Shown: positions 17,775-27,152, numbered from the stretch's first letter. The stretch: DNA of 64,000 bases from Peptococcaceae bacterium UBA7702 (GCA_002482535.1 DLGE01000001.1:779513-843512), one strand, 5' to 3'. Numbers and translations: made by a program. The notes: generated by a model not told the origin, from the sequence alone.

Positions 17775-18643
17775 GGGGATTCACCCCCTTTGAGAAAAGC
17801 CAGTTCCTTGACGAAGAAATCAGCGAGGATCTTCCCGGCGGAAACCGGAGCGTACTTACCGGGAATCCCCGGTGCGTTCAGCACCTCGATTCCCCGTTCT
17901 TTTGCCACTTCCCTATCGACGCCGCCGGGGGCGGCGGCCAAATCGATGAGCAGAACCTCCTTAGACATATGGCACATCATCTGCTCATTGACGATGATTG
18001 CCGGTACGGTATTGATGACCAAATCGGTTTTGGTCAAAACAGCGTGAACACCGTTATAAAAGCGCATATCAATATGATCTCTGCGGCCTTCGGCGATTTC
18101 CTTTTTATTTCTGCTGAAAACAATGACTTTGGCCTGAAGGGCGCGAAACAGCTCTGCCGTGGCCTTACCGACGCGGCCGTAACCGAAAACGGCCACCTTC
18201 AGTTCACTGATGGCTACGGGGAAGCGGGCCATGGCCAAATATAGGGTGCCCTCGGCGGTGAGCACGCCGTTGGGCACAGCCACCGCGTCGATTTCCATGA
18301 CCTCAACCAGTTTATGATTCAACCGTTTTGCCGCAGCTTTCAGCATCTTAGAGGCAACGCCACAATAGATCACAGCGCCCTCGGCGAGGAGACGCATCTC
18401 CTCTTCGCCGAAATAGAGACTTTCTTCTGCCGCCGGGGCGAAGATTTTTCCCGATTCGTCATTGCTGGCAACCGGTAAAATCAAAACGGTGGCATCCCTC
18501 ACACAATCGCAAACTGTCGCTTCCGCTATATCGTTCATGCCCTCCACCGCGCAAACGGAGACGGGAAATCCTTCCTCCTGTAAACGCGCCGCGACAATTT
18601 TTTCCCGCAGCGCACCGCCAAGCACAGCGATTTTATCTTTCAT
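17765..18643 (-). CDS. dpaA: Dipicolinate synthase subunit A
   Basis: NAD(P)-binding subunit of dipicolinate synthase (SpoVFA family), 292 residues. The N-terminal domain begins KIAVLGG. The central Rossmann motif is VAVFGYGRVGKATAELF (about 150-166), followed by DLVINTVPA and LIDLAAAPGGVD, typical of the family. It is expressed in the mother cell in known spore formers. It leads the dpaA-dpaB-asd-dapA-rnj run, and a sigma-K-like element lies upstream. Confidence 0.94.
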   Translation of the reverse strand: MKDKIAVLGGALREKIVAARLQEEGFPVSVCAVEGMNDIAEATVCDCVRDATVLILPVASNDESGKIFAPAAEESLYFGEEEMRLLAEGAVIYCGVASKMLKAAAKRLNHKLVEVMEIDAVAVPNGVLTAEGTLYLAMARFPVAISELKVAVFGYGRVGKATAELFRALQAKVIVFSRNKKEIAEGRRDHIDMRFYNGVHAVLTKTDLVINTVPAIIVNEQMMCHMSKEVLLIDLAAAPGGVDREVAKERGIEVLNAPGIPGKYAPVSAGKILADFFVKELAFLKGGESPCE

Positions 18644-18675
18644 TTGAACTCTCCCTCTTGTTGCTCCTGTTTCAC

Positions 18676-18702
18676 AATATGGGAAAATTCTCGATTCGGT
18701 GC
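18676..18702 (-). promoter_or_regulatory. Candidate sigma-K-type promoter upstream of dpaA
   Basis: On the minus strand, AC (18699-18700) lies 17 bases before CATATTG (CATA at 18678-18681). This fits the AC / CATA pattern of mother-cell sigma-K promoters that drive dpaAB in Bacillus. The pattern is short, so chance matches are possible. Confidence 0.35.
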
Positions 18703-18794
18703 CTGTACAGAGGTGGGCTTCCTCGCGAAAGCGGCAAGGGCAAAACGCCTAAGATAACGAGGAGCCAAAGGATTTCCACACAGCATATACGATG

Positions 18795-18838
18795 CCGCAA
18801 AATACCCCTGAAACAGTATGCAACGGTTTCAGGGGTTC
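18795..18838 (-). terminator. Terminator-like hairpin after the LtaS-like gene
   Basis: A perfect 11-bp stem (ACCCCTGAAAC/GTTTCAGGGGT) with an 11-base loop lies just past the sulfatase stop. The following U tract is short (ATTTTG). It separates the sulfatase from dpaA. Confidence 0.7.
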
Positions 18839-18845
18839 CTATACC

Positions 18846-21083
18846 TTAATAATCTTCACCCTGCCAATGGTTTCCGCCGGTGGTCCGTGGCGGCGTAGTA
18901 TTCGATGTGCTCATATTACTGGTATCGACGTCGATATCATCAATGTTCAGATATTTGCTCAACGTCTGATAGTAGTCGGTATTCAGAATTTCCGTGGAGA
19001 TCGTAAAGCGGCGCTTCACCTCATTGACCCAGTATTCCACGTAGTGGTCGGAAACGCGGCTCTCGTCTATGAGGTAGGTTACCTCCCCTGTGCCGCTATT
19101 ATACTTGATTTTAGGCGTGATAAAGCTGCCGTTGCTTAAAATCGCCACATGTTCCGCGTTGGAAAAGATATCTTTCCCCGCCAAAAGGCGGGAATCATAA
19201 TCGAAACCCCAAAGATTCAACACCGTGGGCAAAATATCCACGGTACCCATGGGATCCTTCACCTTTACCGGCTCGTCCATAGAGGGGGACCAAAGAATGA
19301 AGGCATTTTCGTACTTGCCGAAATCATCGTCAACTTCGCAACCGGCCAGTTCGGAGTATTCTTCCAGGGAAAGGCCGTAGGGAAAATGGTCACAGGTCAA
19401 AGAGATTACCGTGTTTTCATATTGGCCGGCTTTCTTTAATTCCTTTACGAGGTATTCCAAAGCGTACTCCAGTTCAAGGTTGCAGGAAATATAAGCTTTT
19501 ACCGCGTCGGAATAAGGCAGATCCTCTACTTCCTCCCAGTTTTGCCGTACCATGGCATTGAGATCGTAATCGTAGCGGTAATGGCCGCTAAAGGTCATGT
19601 AGTGGGCAAAGAACTGCTCGTCGTCAAGATAGTCGCCGACGGACTGTTCCATCATTTCTAGGTCCGAAGAAGGCCAGGCATTGGAAAAGGTCATGCCGTC
19701 TTTCGCGAATTTGCTGCTTAAACCCATATTGGGGTAGGTGTATTCCCGGGCGTAGTACCAGCCTTCAAAATTATGATAGCCGTATGAATTGGCGCCGATG
19801 GACTCGAACATATTGCCGAGGCAGAAAGGCACATAATGATTGGCGGAGGCTTTGAAGCTGCCGTCGCTCTTACTGCGGGAATTATCCGGGAAAAGCCCCA
19901 TGCAGAGGGTATATTCACCGTTGGTCGTATTCGATTCCCAAGGCGTGTAGAAGTTATTGAAAACAAAACCGTTATGATACATCCGATAGAGCATCGGCGT
20001 AAGTTCCTCGTCGATGAATACGGGAGAAAAGGACTCGCAGCATAATTCAATGAGGTTATACCCCTCAAAATAGCCGGTATACTCGTTTTTATTGGTAGCG
20101 TTCTGAGACGCGAAGTATTGATCCAGGGTTTTCATGTCTTCATCGGTTTCCGCGGCGCTCAAAGCGTCAAAATCGATATCCAGCATATTATAAATATCGG
20201 TATCGGATACCTCTTCATCGTCGGCTTCGGAAGCCAAGACGTCGGAAAGATTCTGATCGCTGCCGAAAACCATGTATTTTACTTCCAGCCGCGCCGTGGT
20301 CAGTACCCCCAGGCCTTTGACGCTGAGATCCGTCGATACCGAACTGCTGTGGTAGAGGTCGTAGCAACCGTAGGCACAGGTACCGCCGAAGCAGAGGCAG
20401 CCCAGGGTGACCCCGTAAAACAACGCCAAACAGAGGACGCCAACCCCTTTTGTCCTTAGGGAGTACAAGGATTCCCGCAGCAGATGAAAACGATAGAGTA
20501 AGAGCAGCGCCGCTCCGGGGAGCAGCAGGATCAGCAATTGATACCAAATATCACCGACGGAGGAGACCAGCTCCCGCCAGAAAGAGGTGACGGCGTCGGC
20601 GCCCATGCCAAACTGGGAGAAGGAAAGGCTTGTCCCAAAAATATGGTAATAGATTAGTTGCGCCGAGATCAAAACCCAGGCCGCCAAGAAGAGCGTAAGC
20701 CCCACAAAAGGACGGGCTTTGGGACGGCATAAGATCGTGATGAAAGCGAAAAGAGCGCCCCAAAAAACCCCGAAAATGAGGGGCATATAGATGCGGCCGC
20801 CGATCTCGCCGTAAGCGAAAATGTGGTAGAAAATTTCCAAAAATACGATACTCAAGGCGTAAACGCCAAACAAAACGGAAAGTTCTTTCAGCTTCTCCTT
20901 AGAGCATTTCACGAGGTGTGCGGCGTTCGGGATATTTTTTTGCGCCGTGCCGTCTTCCTCTGTTTCGTCGGGTTTTTCGGATTCCTCAGATTTTATGGAT
21001 TTTTCGGGTTTTACGTATTTTATCAGCTGAAAGAGGCTCTGCTTTAACGAAAAGCCGCTTTGATCGGATTGTTCTTGCTCCAT
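18846..21083 (-). CDS. LtaS-like membrane sulfatase (lipoteichoic acid synthase family)
   Basis: A 745-residue membrane protein. A charged cytosolic N-terminus (about 1-65, rich in K, E and S) is followed by five predicted membrane spans (about 70-235) and an extracellular PF00884 sulfatase/phosphotransferase domain (about 335-680). The nucleophile Thr lies in the ESNTTNGEY region, and metal ligands appear around TCDHFPYG. Family members transfer phosphoglycerol from lipids to surface polymers, so wall-polymer or lipid modification is inferred. The ATG has an AAGAAGGATGG site. It looks monocistronic, inserted between dapB and dpaA, a place where Bacillus has no such gene. Confidence 0.88.
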   Translation of the reverse strand: MEQEQSDQSGFSLKQSLFQLIKYVKPEKSIKSEESEKPDETEEDGTAQKNIPNAAHLVKCSKEKLKELSVLFGVYALSIVFLEIFYHIFAYGEIGGRIYMPLIFGVFWGALFAFITILCRPKARPFVGLTLFLAAWVLISAQLIYYHIFGTSLSFSQFGMGADAVTSFWRELVSSVGDIWYQLLILLLPGAALLLLYRFHLLRESLYSLRTKGVGVLCLALFYGVTLGCLCFGGTCAYGCYDLYHSSSVSTDLSVKGLGVLTTARLEVKYMVFGSDQNLSDVLASEADDEEVSDTDIYNMLDIDFDALSAAETDEDMKTLDQYFASQNATNKNEYTGYFEGYNLIELCCESFSPVFIDEELTPMLYRMYHNGFVFNNFYTPWESNTTNGEYTLCMGLFPDNSRSKSDGSFKASANHYVPFCLGNMFESIGANSYGYHNFEGWYYAREYTYPNMGLSSKFAKDGMTFSNAWPSSDLEMMEQSVGDYLDDEQFFAHYMTFSGHYRYDYDLNAMVRQNWEEVEDLPYSDAVKAYISCNLELEYALEYLVKELKKAGQYENTVISLTCDHFPYGLSLEEYSELAGCEVDDDFGKYENAFILWSPSMDEPVKVKDPMGTVDILPTVLNLWGFDYDSRLLAGKDIFSNAEHVAILSNGSFITPKIKYNSGTGEVTYLIDESRVSDHYVEYWVNEVKRRFTISTEILNTDYYQTLSKYLNIDDIDVDTSNMSTSNTTPPRTTGGNHWQGEDY

Positions 21084-21126
21084 TTTTCCATCCTTCTTGA
21101 GAAAAAGTAAAATTAACACTATGATT

Positions 21127-21145
21127 CTACATGACAATTATGTAG
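21127..21145 (-). promoter_or_regulatory. Perfect inverted repeat in the LtaS-like gene's upstream region
   Basis: CTACAT and ATGTAG arms flank seven bases, in the 82-base gap between dapB and the sulfatase. A loose promoter match (TTGTCA, 16 bases, TAATTT) overlaps it, so it may be an operator. Confidence 0.4.
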
Positions 21146-21165
21146 ATTTCTTGTAAAAGCAGTGC

Positions 21166-21957
21166 TTACAAAACATTTTCCAAACCGTAAACGAGTCCCG
21201 GCGTCAAGTCGCCCAAACTTCTTATGGCCAGCAGCACACCGGGGACGAAAGATTCTCTGTTCATGGAGTCATGGCGTATGGTCAGCGTTTGTCCCCTGCC
21301 CCCGAAGATCACTTCCTGATGGGCGACAAAACCCGGCAGACGTACGCTGTGCACACGCATCCCCTCGTATTCGCCGCCGCGAGAGCCTTTGATTTGCTCC
21401 ACTTCATCCCCTTGTCCCTGTCGGACTTTTTCCCGTTCCCGGGCCATCATTTCCAAGGTTTTCAGGGCCGTACCCGAAGGCGCGTCCTTCTTTTGATCGT
21501 GATGCAATTCAATCACTTCCACCGTGGGAAAGTATTTCGCCGCCGACGCGGCAAAATTCATCATCAAAACAGCGCCCAAAGCAAAATTGGGCACCACAAA
21601 GACGACGCGGTTGGCCTTACGCGCTTTTTCGTCAATCTCCCGCAGCTCTTCTTCACTGAGGCCGGTGGTACCGACAATGATATGCTTTTTGTGGCCCAGA
21701 GCGGTGTCAATGTCTTGTTTGACTGCCACGGGAGTAGTGAAATCAATCAAAATATCGGGATGCTTCGTTTCAATCATTTCTGCCATATCCGACTCGATCA
21801 AAACACCGCGTTTTTCGCCGCCGACGATTTCTGCAATGTCGCAACCGACGCCGTTGATGTCCACAGCACCCACCACGTCCATATCTTCCGCAGCACTGAC
21901 ACCCTGCATCATGGATTGTCCCATTTTTCCGTATGCACCGATAAAAGCAATTCTCAT
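21166..21957 (-). CDS. dapB: 4-hydroxy-tetrahydrodipicolinate reductase
   Basis: NAD(P)H-dependent reduction of the DapA product on the way to meso-diaminopimelate and lysine. The 263-residue protein opens with the Rossmann motif FIGAYGKMGQSM. It has DFTTPVAVKQ, VGTTGLSEEE, the catalytic ELHHDQKKDAPSGTA loop and a C-terminal substrate domain with GRGQTLTIRHDS. The site GAGGTAC precedes the ATG. It lies one gene before dpaA, so the branch point between lysine and dipicolinate synthesis is encoded locally. Confidence 0.95.
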   Translation of the reverse strand: MRIAFIGAYGKMGQSMMQGVSAAEDMDVVGAVDINGVGCDIAEIVGGEKRGVLIESDMAEMIETKHPDILIDFTTPVAVKQDIDTALGHKKHIIVGTTGLSEEELREIDEKARKANRVVFVVPNFALGAVLMMNFAASAAKYFPTVEVIELHHDQKKDAPSGTALKTLEMMAREREKVRQGQGDEVEQIKGSRGGEYEGMRVHSVRLPGFVAHQEVIFGGRGQTLTIRHDSMNRESFVPGVLLAIRSLGDLTPGLVYGLENVL

Positions 21958-21978
21958 TTTAAGTACCTCGTATCTATT

Positions 21979-22236
21979 TTACCACAAGGGATTTCGGTTG
22001 GTATTCACCTCTACCACGATGATTTCCGGACCGATTTTCTTTACTTCACTCCATTTGATGGTCAACAGCGCATCGTCGTGATAACGGCTGATCATATGGT
22101 TTCTTGCCGGCAACAGGATGGAGTCGATCTCCCCGGTGATCTCGTCGATGAGCAGATCCGCATCGGCGACGTCGCCGATGACTTCCCCGTTGTCCAAATT
22201 TACGATCACTTTCCCGGCCAATTCTGAAAAAAGCAT
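21979..22236 (-). CDS. ymxH: YlmC/YmxH family PRC-barrel sporulation-associated protein
   Basis: Small protein of 85 residues with the PRC-barrel-like pattern SELAGKVIVNLDNGEVIGDV and a conserved C-terminal VEV segment. YlmC/YmxH proteins are common in spore formers, and their biochemical role is not established. The ATG at 22236 has a strong GGGAGG site eight bases upstream; a TTG four codons earlier does not. Its place before the dap/dpa genes matches the ymxH-spoVFA order of Bacillus. Confidence 0.88.
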   Translation of the reverse strand: MLFSELAGKVIVNLDNGEVIGDVADADLLIDEITGEIDSILLPARNHMISRYHDDALLTIKWSEVKKIGPEIIVVEVNTNRNPLW

Positions 22237-22286
22237 AAGCGTCAACCTCCCGGCTTTTTTACAAACTTATGCCGCTTTCGCAGTCC

Positions 22287-22754
22287 TTATACGCCGGTAT
22301 GGCCAAAACCGCCGCCGCCCCGTTCCGTTTCCGGTAGTTTTGCGGAAACAACAAGGGCCGCCTTGCAATAGGAGGAAACAATCCCCTGGGCAATGCGCAT
22401 CCCCCGTTCAACGACAAAATCGCTTTTGCCGTGATTGATCAGGATAATCTTCACTTCGCCGCGGTAGTCGCTATCGACGGTTCCCGGCGTGTTCAGCAAG
22501 GTGACGCCGAATTTCGCGGCCAGGCCGCTTCTGGGGCGCACCTGTAGCTCCATACCGGCAGGAATCGCGAATTTCAGCCCGGTGGGGATCAGCTGCCATT
22601 CTCCCGGCGCAATGGTCACGGTTTCATCCGCCGCCAGGGCCGCGTAAAAATCAAAACCGGCGGCGCCCTCCGTTTGATAACAGGGGAGCGGTAAATCACC
22701 GTAAGATGTCAAACATTCGATTTCCACATCCGCTTTTTTGATCATTGGTATCAT
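22287..22754 (-). CDS. dut: dUTP diphosphatase
   Basis: Trimeric dUTPase of about 155 residues that hydrolyses dUTP to dUMP, keeping uracil out of DNA and feeding dTMP synthesis. The five family motifs are visible: AAGFDFYAA, RPRSGLA, GTVDSDYRGEV, RGMRIAQ and the C-terminal arm ERGGGGFGHTGV. Its start overlaps the stop of the upstream peptidase gene by four bases (ATGA), which indicates coupled translation. Confidence 0.95.
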   Translation of the reverse strand: MIPMIKKADVEIECLTSYGDLPLPCYQTEGAAGFDFYAALAADETVTIAPGEWQLIPTGLKFAIPAGMELQVRPRSGLAAKFGVTLLNTPGTVDSDYRGEVKIILINHGKSDFVVERGMRIAQGIVSSYCKAALVVSAKLPETERGGGGFGHTGV

Positions 22755-23977
22755 TCGCTTTTTCCTCCCAGAAACGCCACCGCCGCTTGGGCGGGATCAA
22801 ATATTTTTTCGGCAACAGCTTGAAAATCCGCCGCGGTCACTGCGTTGATCCGCTCCACCACCTCTTCGATGGGGATGTAACGGCGGAAAAACAGTTCATT
22901 GCGGCCAAGGCGGCTGAGACGGCTACCGATGCTGTCGAGACCGATGCGCATACCGCCGCTGATCTGATCCTTCAGGTTTTGCAGGGCTCTTTCAGGAATG
23001 CCGTCTTGCCGCAGTGCCTCGATTTCCGCAAAGCAGAGATCTTTCACCTGTTGGCCCTGTCCCATGGAGGTACCGGCGTAAACCGCCAGCATACCGGTGT
23101 CTTCATAGGAATTGGTAAAGGAATAAACCGAATAGGAGAGCGCCCGCTCCTCCCTGATTTTTTGGAAAAGCAGAGACGACGCGCCGCCACCGAGGTAATC
23201 GCTGATCAATATTGATGTAAAATAGTTATCGTCAAAAATAGAACAGGAAGGGAAGCCGATACAGATATGCTCCTGGGCAACATCCTTCTTCTTTTTCACT
23301 TCACCGGGATGATACTGGGGGGCGGGAAACGCGGTTTCCTGGGTTTTTCCCTGAAAATCGCCGAAATACCGCTTTGCCGCGGCTAAGATCTTTTCGTAAT
23401 CAAAGCTGCCGGCCACCGCCAACACGCTGTTTTCCGGCGTATAGCGTTCCCGGCGATAGGTTTTCAAGGTATCCGCGGTAAAACCGCGCACCTGTTCTTC
23501 ATAGCCTAAAATCGGACGGCCCAGGGGATGCCGGGGCCAGCAGGTCTCGTTGAGCATATCGATGACGAGATCCTCGGGACTGTCGTCATAAAGATAGATC
23601 TCCTCAATGACGACTTTTTTCTCTTTCTCCGTTTCCGCCGGGTCAAAGACGGAAGCCAGATAGAGATCGGAGAGGACGTCCATGGCCAGGTCGTAGTCTT
23701 CCTTCACCGTCTGACAGTAAAAATTCGTATATTCCTTTGTGGTAAAAGCATTGAGCTGGCCGCCGCGGCATTCCAGCACCTCCGCCAAAGCCCTGGCGTC
23801 CCTTTTCTCCGTGCCTTTGAAATTCATATGTTCCAAAAAGTGGGAGATCCCGGCATATTCCCGTGTTTCATGACGGCTGCCGGTTTTTACCCAGATCCCC
23901 ATGGAGACGGAATTGGCGTAAGGGATCTCCTCGCTTACTACGGTCAAACCGTTGGCTAAAACTTCTTTTCTGATCAT
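22751..23977 (-). CDS. M16 family zinc peptidase (MlpA/YmxG-like)
   Basis: A 408-residue insulinase-type peptidase. The inverted zinc motif HFLEH is at about residues 46-50, followed about 70 residues later by the third-ligand region EEIYLYDDSPE. The C-terminal R/Y region (LSYSVYSF and the GRNELFFRR segment) is typical. It belongs to the group next to pnp in Firmicutes (mlpA in Bacillus), thought to be a processing peptidase; its substrate is unknown. It lies 18 bases after ylxY and overlaps dut. Confidence 0.9.
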   Translation of the reverse strand: MIRKEVLANGLTVVSEEIPYANSVSMGIWVKTGSRHETREYAGISHFLEHMNFKGTEKRDARALAEVLECRGGQLNAFTTKEYTNFYCQTVKEDYDLAMDVLSDLYLASVFDPAETEKEKKVVIEEIYLYDDSPEDLVIDMLNETCWPRHPLGRPILGYEEQVRGFTADTLKTYRRERYTPENSVLAVAGSFDYEKILAAAKRYFGDFQGKTQETAFPAPQYHPGEVKKKKDVAQEHICIGFPSCSIFDDNYFTSILISDYLGGGASSLLFQKIREERALSYSVYSFTNSYEDTGMLAVYAGTSMGQGQQVKDLCFAEIEALRQDGIPERALQNLKDQISGGMRIGLDSIGSRLSRLGRNELFFRRYIPIEEVVERINAVTAADFQAVAEKIFDPAQAAVAFLGGKSE

Positions 23978-23995
23978 TATGATATGGTTACTCCG

Positions 23996-24718
23996 TTATT
24001 CAATCAATGCGGATACGGGCACAGCCTTCAATCCCTTTTCCGCCAAAACGTCAAGGATTCCCTCAAGGGCCGCCGCCGTATGTTCCGTGGGGTGCATCAG
24101 GATGATGGAACCGTCCTCTACCTGATCGGCGACGCGGGTGACAATGGTTTCCGCTTCGGGTTTTTGCCAGTCAATGGTATCCACGGACCATAAGATCAGC
24201 CGGTAACCCAAATCAGCGGCGGCCTGCTGCACCTGTTCATCGATTTCCCCGGCTGCCGGGGCGAAAAGTACGGTTTTCACGTGGAGCGTATCCTCGATGA
24301 TCGATGCCGCCGCTTCAATATCGGCTTTGTTTTCCTCATAACTCATGCGGTTGGGGCTTGTGTGCTTTAAGCCGTGATTGCCGATTTCCATGCCGCTGTC
24401 TAAAATCTCTTTGGCCACGTCGGGAAACTTTTCCGTCCAGCGGCCCGTCAGGAAGAAGGTCGCTTTTACATCGTGGGCAGCAAAGGTCGCAAGCATCGGA
24501 GGAATGTAGTCTTCCCCCCAATCCACATTGACGCAGATGGCCACCTGCTTCTCACCGGTTTCACCGTTGTAGTAGGGCGCGGCCGCGGCGGCCAGGTCTT
24601 CTTGGCCAAAATCGCCGCATATATAAACCGCAGACAATGACAGCAGCGCGGCGACACCGCATAGACTGAATAATTTTTTTTTCGTTTTGATCGTTTGTAT
24701 TAGGGTTCTAAAAAACAT
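23996..24718 (-). CDS. ylxY: YlxY/PdaB-type polysaccharide deacetylase-like protein
   Basis: A 240-residue NodB-fold protein with an N-terminal membrane anchor or signal (about 14-32). The NodB Asp is in NVDWGED, the metal His pair in GNHGLKHTSPN, and the LMHPT motif is near the C-terminus. The usual RPPxG catalytic motif is replaced by APAAGE, so activity may be altered. Relatives (YlxY, PdaB) act on sporulation or cell-wall peptidoglycan. It sits between pnp and the M16 peptidase as in Bacillus. A GAAGGGGG site precedes the ATG. Confidence 0.88.
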   Translation of the reverse strand: MFFRTLIQTIKTKKKLFSLCGVAALLSLSAVYICGDFGQEDLAAAAAPYYNGETGEKQVAICVNVDWGEDYIPPMLATFAAHDVKATFFLTGRWTEKFPDVAKEILDSGMEIGNHGLKHTSPNRMSYEENKADIEAAASIIEDTLHVKTVLFAPAAGEIDEQVQQAAADLGYRLILWSVDTIDWQKPEAETIVTRVADQVEDGSIILMHPTEHTAAALEGILDVLAEKGLKAVPVSALIE

Positions 24719-24841
24719 AGACTTTACCCCCTTCCTCTGTCAGAATATGCAGAGAAAAGGGGCAATATGTTAGTCCAGGCAACCTGTCATTCTGTATATC
24801 AAATACGGTTATGTGTACTTCTATACAGTCCGACGTTAACC

Positions 24842-27040
24842 TTATTTGTTCAGTAATTCCGTGACTTTGCTCCCGTGGAGGCTTTCCGTAAGATTGGCAG
24901 GGCTTCCTTCGGCCATGGCGGCCTTGCGGGAAAGTTTCACCTTGCCCTGATGGTCGATGCTCAATACTTTCACGATGATCTGGTCGCCTTCTTTCAGGAG
25001 ATCGGTCACTTTTTCTACTCTCTTGTTCATCAATTCGGAAATATGCACCATGCCGTCTTTGCCTGAGGTATCGAGGACACCGGGGAGGATCTGGACAAAA
25101 GCGCCGAAATCCGCGATTTTGACGACGGTACCCTGATAAATCTTACCGACTTCCACGTCCTCAACAATGGCTTCGATGATCTTCAGAGCGGCTTCACCTT
25201 TTTGGGCGTCAACAGAGGCAATATAAACACTGCCGTCGTCTTCGATATCAATCTTGGCGCCGGTTTCTTCCACAATTTTCTTAATGGTTTTACCGCCGGA
25301 ACCGATGATTTCTCTGATCTTATCAGGATGAACCTTGGTATTGATGATTCTGGGAGCGTATTCGGAAAGCTGTTCTCTGGGGGCGGCAAGGGCTTCCAGC
25401 ATTTTGCCTAAAATGTGCATTCTGCCCTTTCTTGCCTGTTCCAAAGCTTCCACAAAGACTTCTCTGGTGATACCGGCAATCTTCATATCCATTTGGATTG
25501 CGGTGATCCCGTCACTGCTCCCCGCCACTTTGAAGTCCATATCGCCGAGGGCATCTTCCAGGCCCTGAATATCGGTGAGAATCGTAATATCTTCGTTATC
25601 CTTAATCAACCCCATGGCCACACCGGCGACGGGGGCTTTGATGGGCACGCCGGCATCCATCAGCGATAAGGTGCTGGCGCAGACACTGCCCATGGATGTG
25701 GAACCGTTGGAGGCAATGGCTTCGGAAACCAGGCGCAGGGCGTAAGGGAAGGCGTCGGTTGGGGGAATCATGGGCAGCACCGCTTTTTCCGCCAAAGCGC
25801 CGTGACCGATTTCCCGGCGGCCAGGGCCGCGCATGGGCCGGGCCTCGCCAACGCTGTAAGGCGGGAAATTATAGTGGTGCATATAGCGTTTGGAATCCTC
25901 TATGCCAAGGCCGTCCAAAATTTGTTCGTCGCTTAAGGAGCCCAAAGTACATACGTTCAGAATCTGCGTTTCCCCGCGGGTAAACAGAGAGGAGCCGTGG
26001 GTGCGGGCGAGGACGCCGACTTCGCATTGAATGGGGCGCACCTCATCGACGTTTCTGCCGTCAACCCGAAGTTTTTCACCGGCCATGATCCGGCGTACCG
26101 TTTCTTTCTGGGCCACACCGATGATCTCTTTGATTTCGTTGATATCCTCGGGATACTGTTCTTCATATTCCGCAATGATGTTCTCGGCAACGGCGTCAAA
26201 AAGAGCTTCCCGTTCCTTTTTGGTGATCTTCTCTGCGGCGCATTTATGATAAATTTCGTGATAGGCGTTTTTGGCCAGGGGTTTAATCACGCTTTCCAAG
26301 GCTTCGTTAAAGGGCGCCTTGACAAAGTCTAATTTTTCCGCCGCCACGCCTTTTGCCATAGCTTCGGCCCGGAATTCTTCCAGGAAGGCGACGATTCTTT
26401 TGATTTCTTCGTGACCGAACATCAAACCGTCTAAGATCGCTTCTTCGCTGACTTCGTCGGCTTTGCATTCCACCATGTTGATGGCGTCCTTCGTGCCGCA
26501 CATGGCAATGAACATATCGCTTTCTTCACACTGCTCCACCGTGGGATTGATCACATATTCCCCGTTGATGCGGCCGACGCTCACCGCGCCGATAGGGCCC
26601 AAAAAAGGAATAAAGGACAAGTGCAAAGCGGCGGAAACACCGTTGATACCGAGAATGTCCGGGGCATTGTCCTGCTCCACCGATAAAACGGTGATCACCA
26701 CCTGGACGTCATTTTTATAACCTTTGGGAAACAATGGTCTTAAAGGCCTGTCCGTAAGACGAGCGGAAAGAGTCGCTTTTTCCGTGGGACGGCCTTCTCT
26801 TTTGATAAAACCGCCGGGGATACGTCCTACGGCATATAATCTTTCTTCATAATCAACGGTCAAGGGAAAAAAGTCGATCCCCTCCCTGGGTTCCGTAGAA
26901 CCGGTGGCCGTTGCCAATATCTGTGTATCGCCATAGCTGGCAAAAACAGCTCCACTGGCCTGTCTGGCCATTCTGCCCGTTTCCAGCGTCAATGTCCTGC
27001 CGCCGATGGCAAGACTTTTCTTCAAAGCATTCTCAAACAT
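24842..27040 (-). CDS. pnp: Polyribonucleotide nucleotidyltransferase (PNPase)
   Basis: Phosphorolytic 3'-5' exoribonuclease, trimeric, in mRNA turnover. The 732-residue protein has two RNase PH domains (about 10-145 and 310-460) joined by a helical domain. A KH domain follows (about 555-610, GSGGKTIKKI) and an S1 domain (about 622-690, GKIYQGTVVKIADFGAFV). The ATG at 27040 follows GAGAGAGGAT at the right distance; a start six codons earlier lacks a site. It lies downstream of rpsO, the classic arrangement. Confidence 0.96.
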   Translation of the reverse strand: MFENALKKSLAIGGRTLTLETGRMARQASGAVFASYGDTQILATATGSTEPREGIDFFPLTVDYEERLYAVGRIPGGFIKREGRPTEKATLSARLTDRPLRPLFPKGYKNDVQVVITVLSVEQDNAPDILGINGVSAALHLSFIPFLGPIGAVSVGRINGEYVINPTVEQCEESDMFIAMCGTKDAINMVECKADEVSEEAILDGLMFGHEEIKRIVAFLEEFRAEAMAKGVAAEKLDFVKAPFNEALESVIKPLAKNAYHEIYHKCAAEKITKKEREALFDAVAENIIAEYEEQYPEDINEIKEIIGVAQKETVRRIMAGEKLRVDGRNVDEVRPIQCEVGVLARTHGSSLFTRGETQILNVCTLGSLSDEQILDGLGIEDSKRYMHHYNFPPYSVGEARPMRGPGRREIGHGALAEKAVLPMIPPTDAFPYALRLVSEAIASNGSTSMGSVCASTLSLMDAGVPIKAPVAGVAMGLIKDNEDITILTDIQGLEDALGDMDFKVAGSSDGITAIQMDMKIAGITREVFVEALEQARKGRMHILGKMLEALAAPREQLSEYAPRIINTKVHPDKIREIIGSGGKTIKKIVEETGAKIDIEDDGSVYIASVDAQKGEAALKIIEAIVEDVEVGKIYQGTVVKIADFGAFVQILPGVLDTSGKDGMVHISELMNKRVEKVTDLLKEGDQIIVKVLSIDHQGKVKLSRKAAMAEGSPANLTESLHGSKVTELLNK

Positions 27041-27124
27041 ACGATTATCCTCTCTCATTTTATGATCCAGTATTATTTCTACATATTTTTAACATTTCCT
27101 GCTAATATATGTAAAAAACACAAC

Positions 27125-27152
27125 AAAAAGCCACCGTAAGACGATGGCTTTC
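27125..27152 (-). terminator. Intrinsic terminator after rpsO
   Basis: Stem AAAGCCATCG/CGGTGGCTTT with a short loop and a following TTTTTGTTG on the minus strand. Partial read-through into pnp is usual for this gene pair. Confidence 0.85.
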
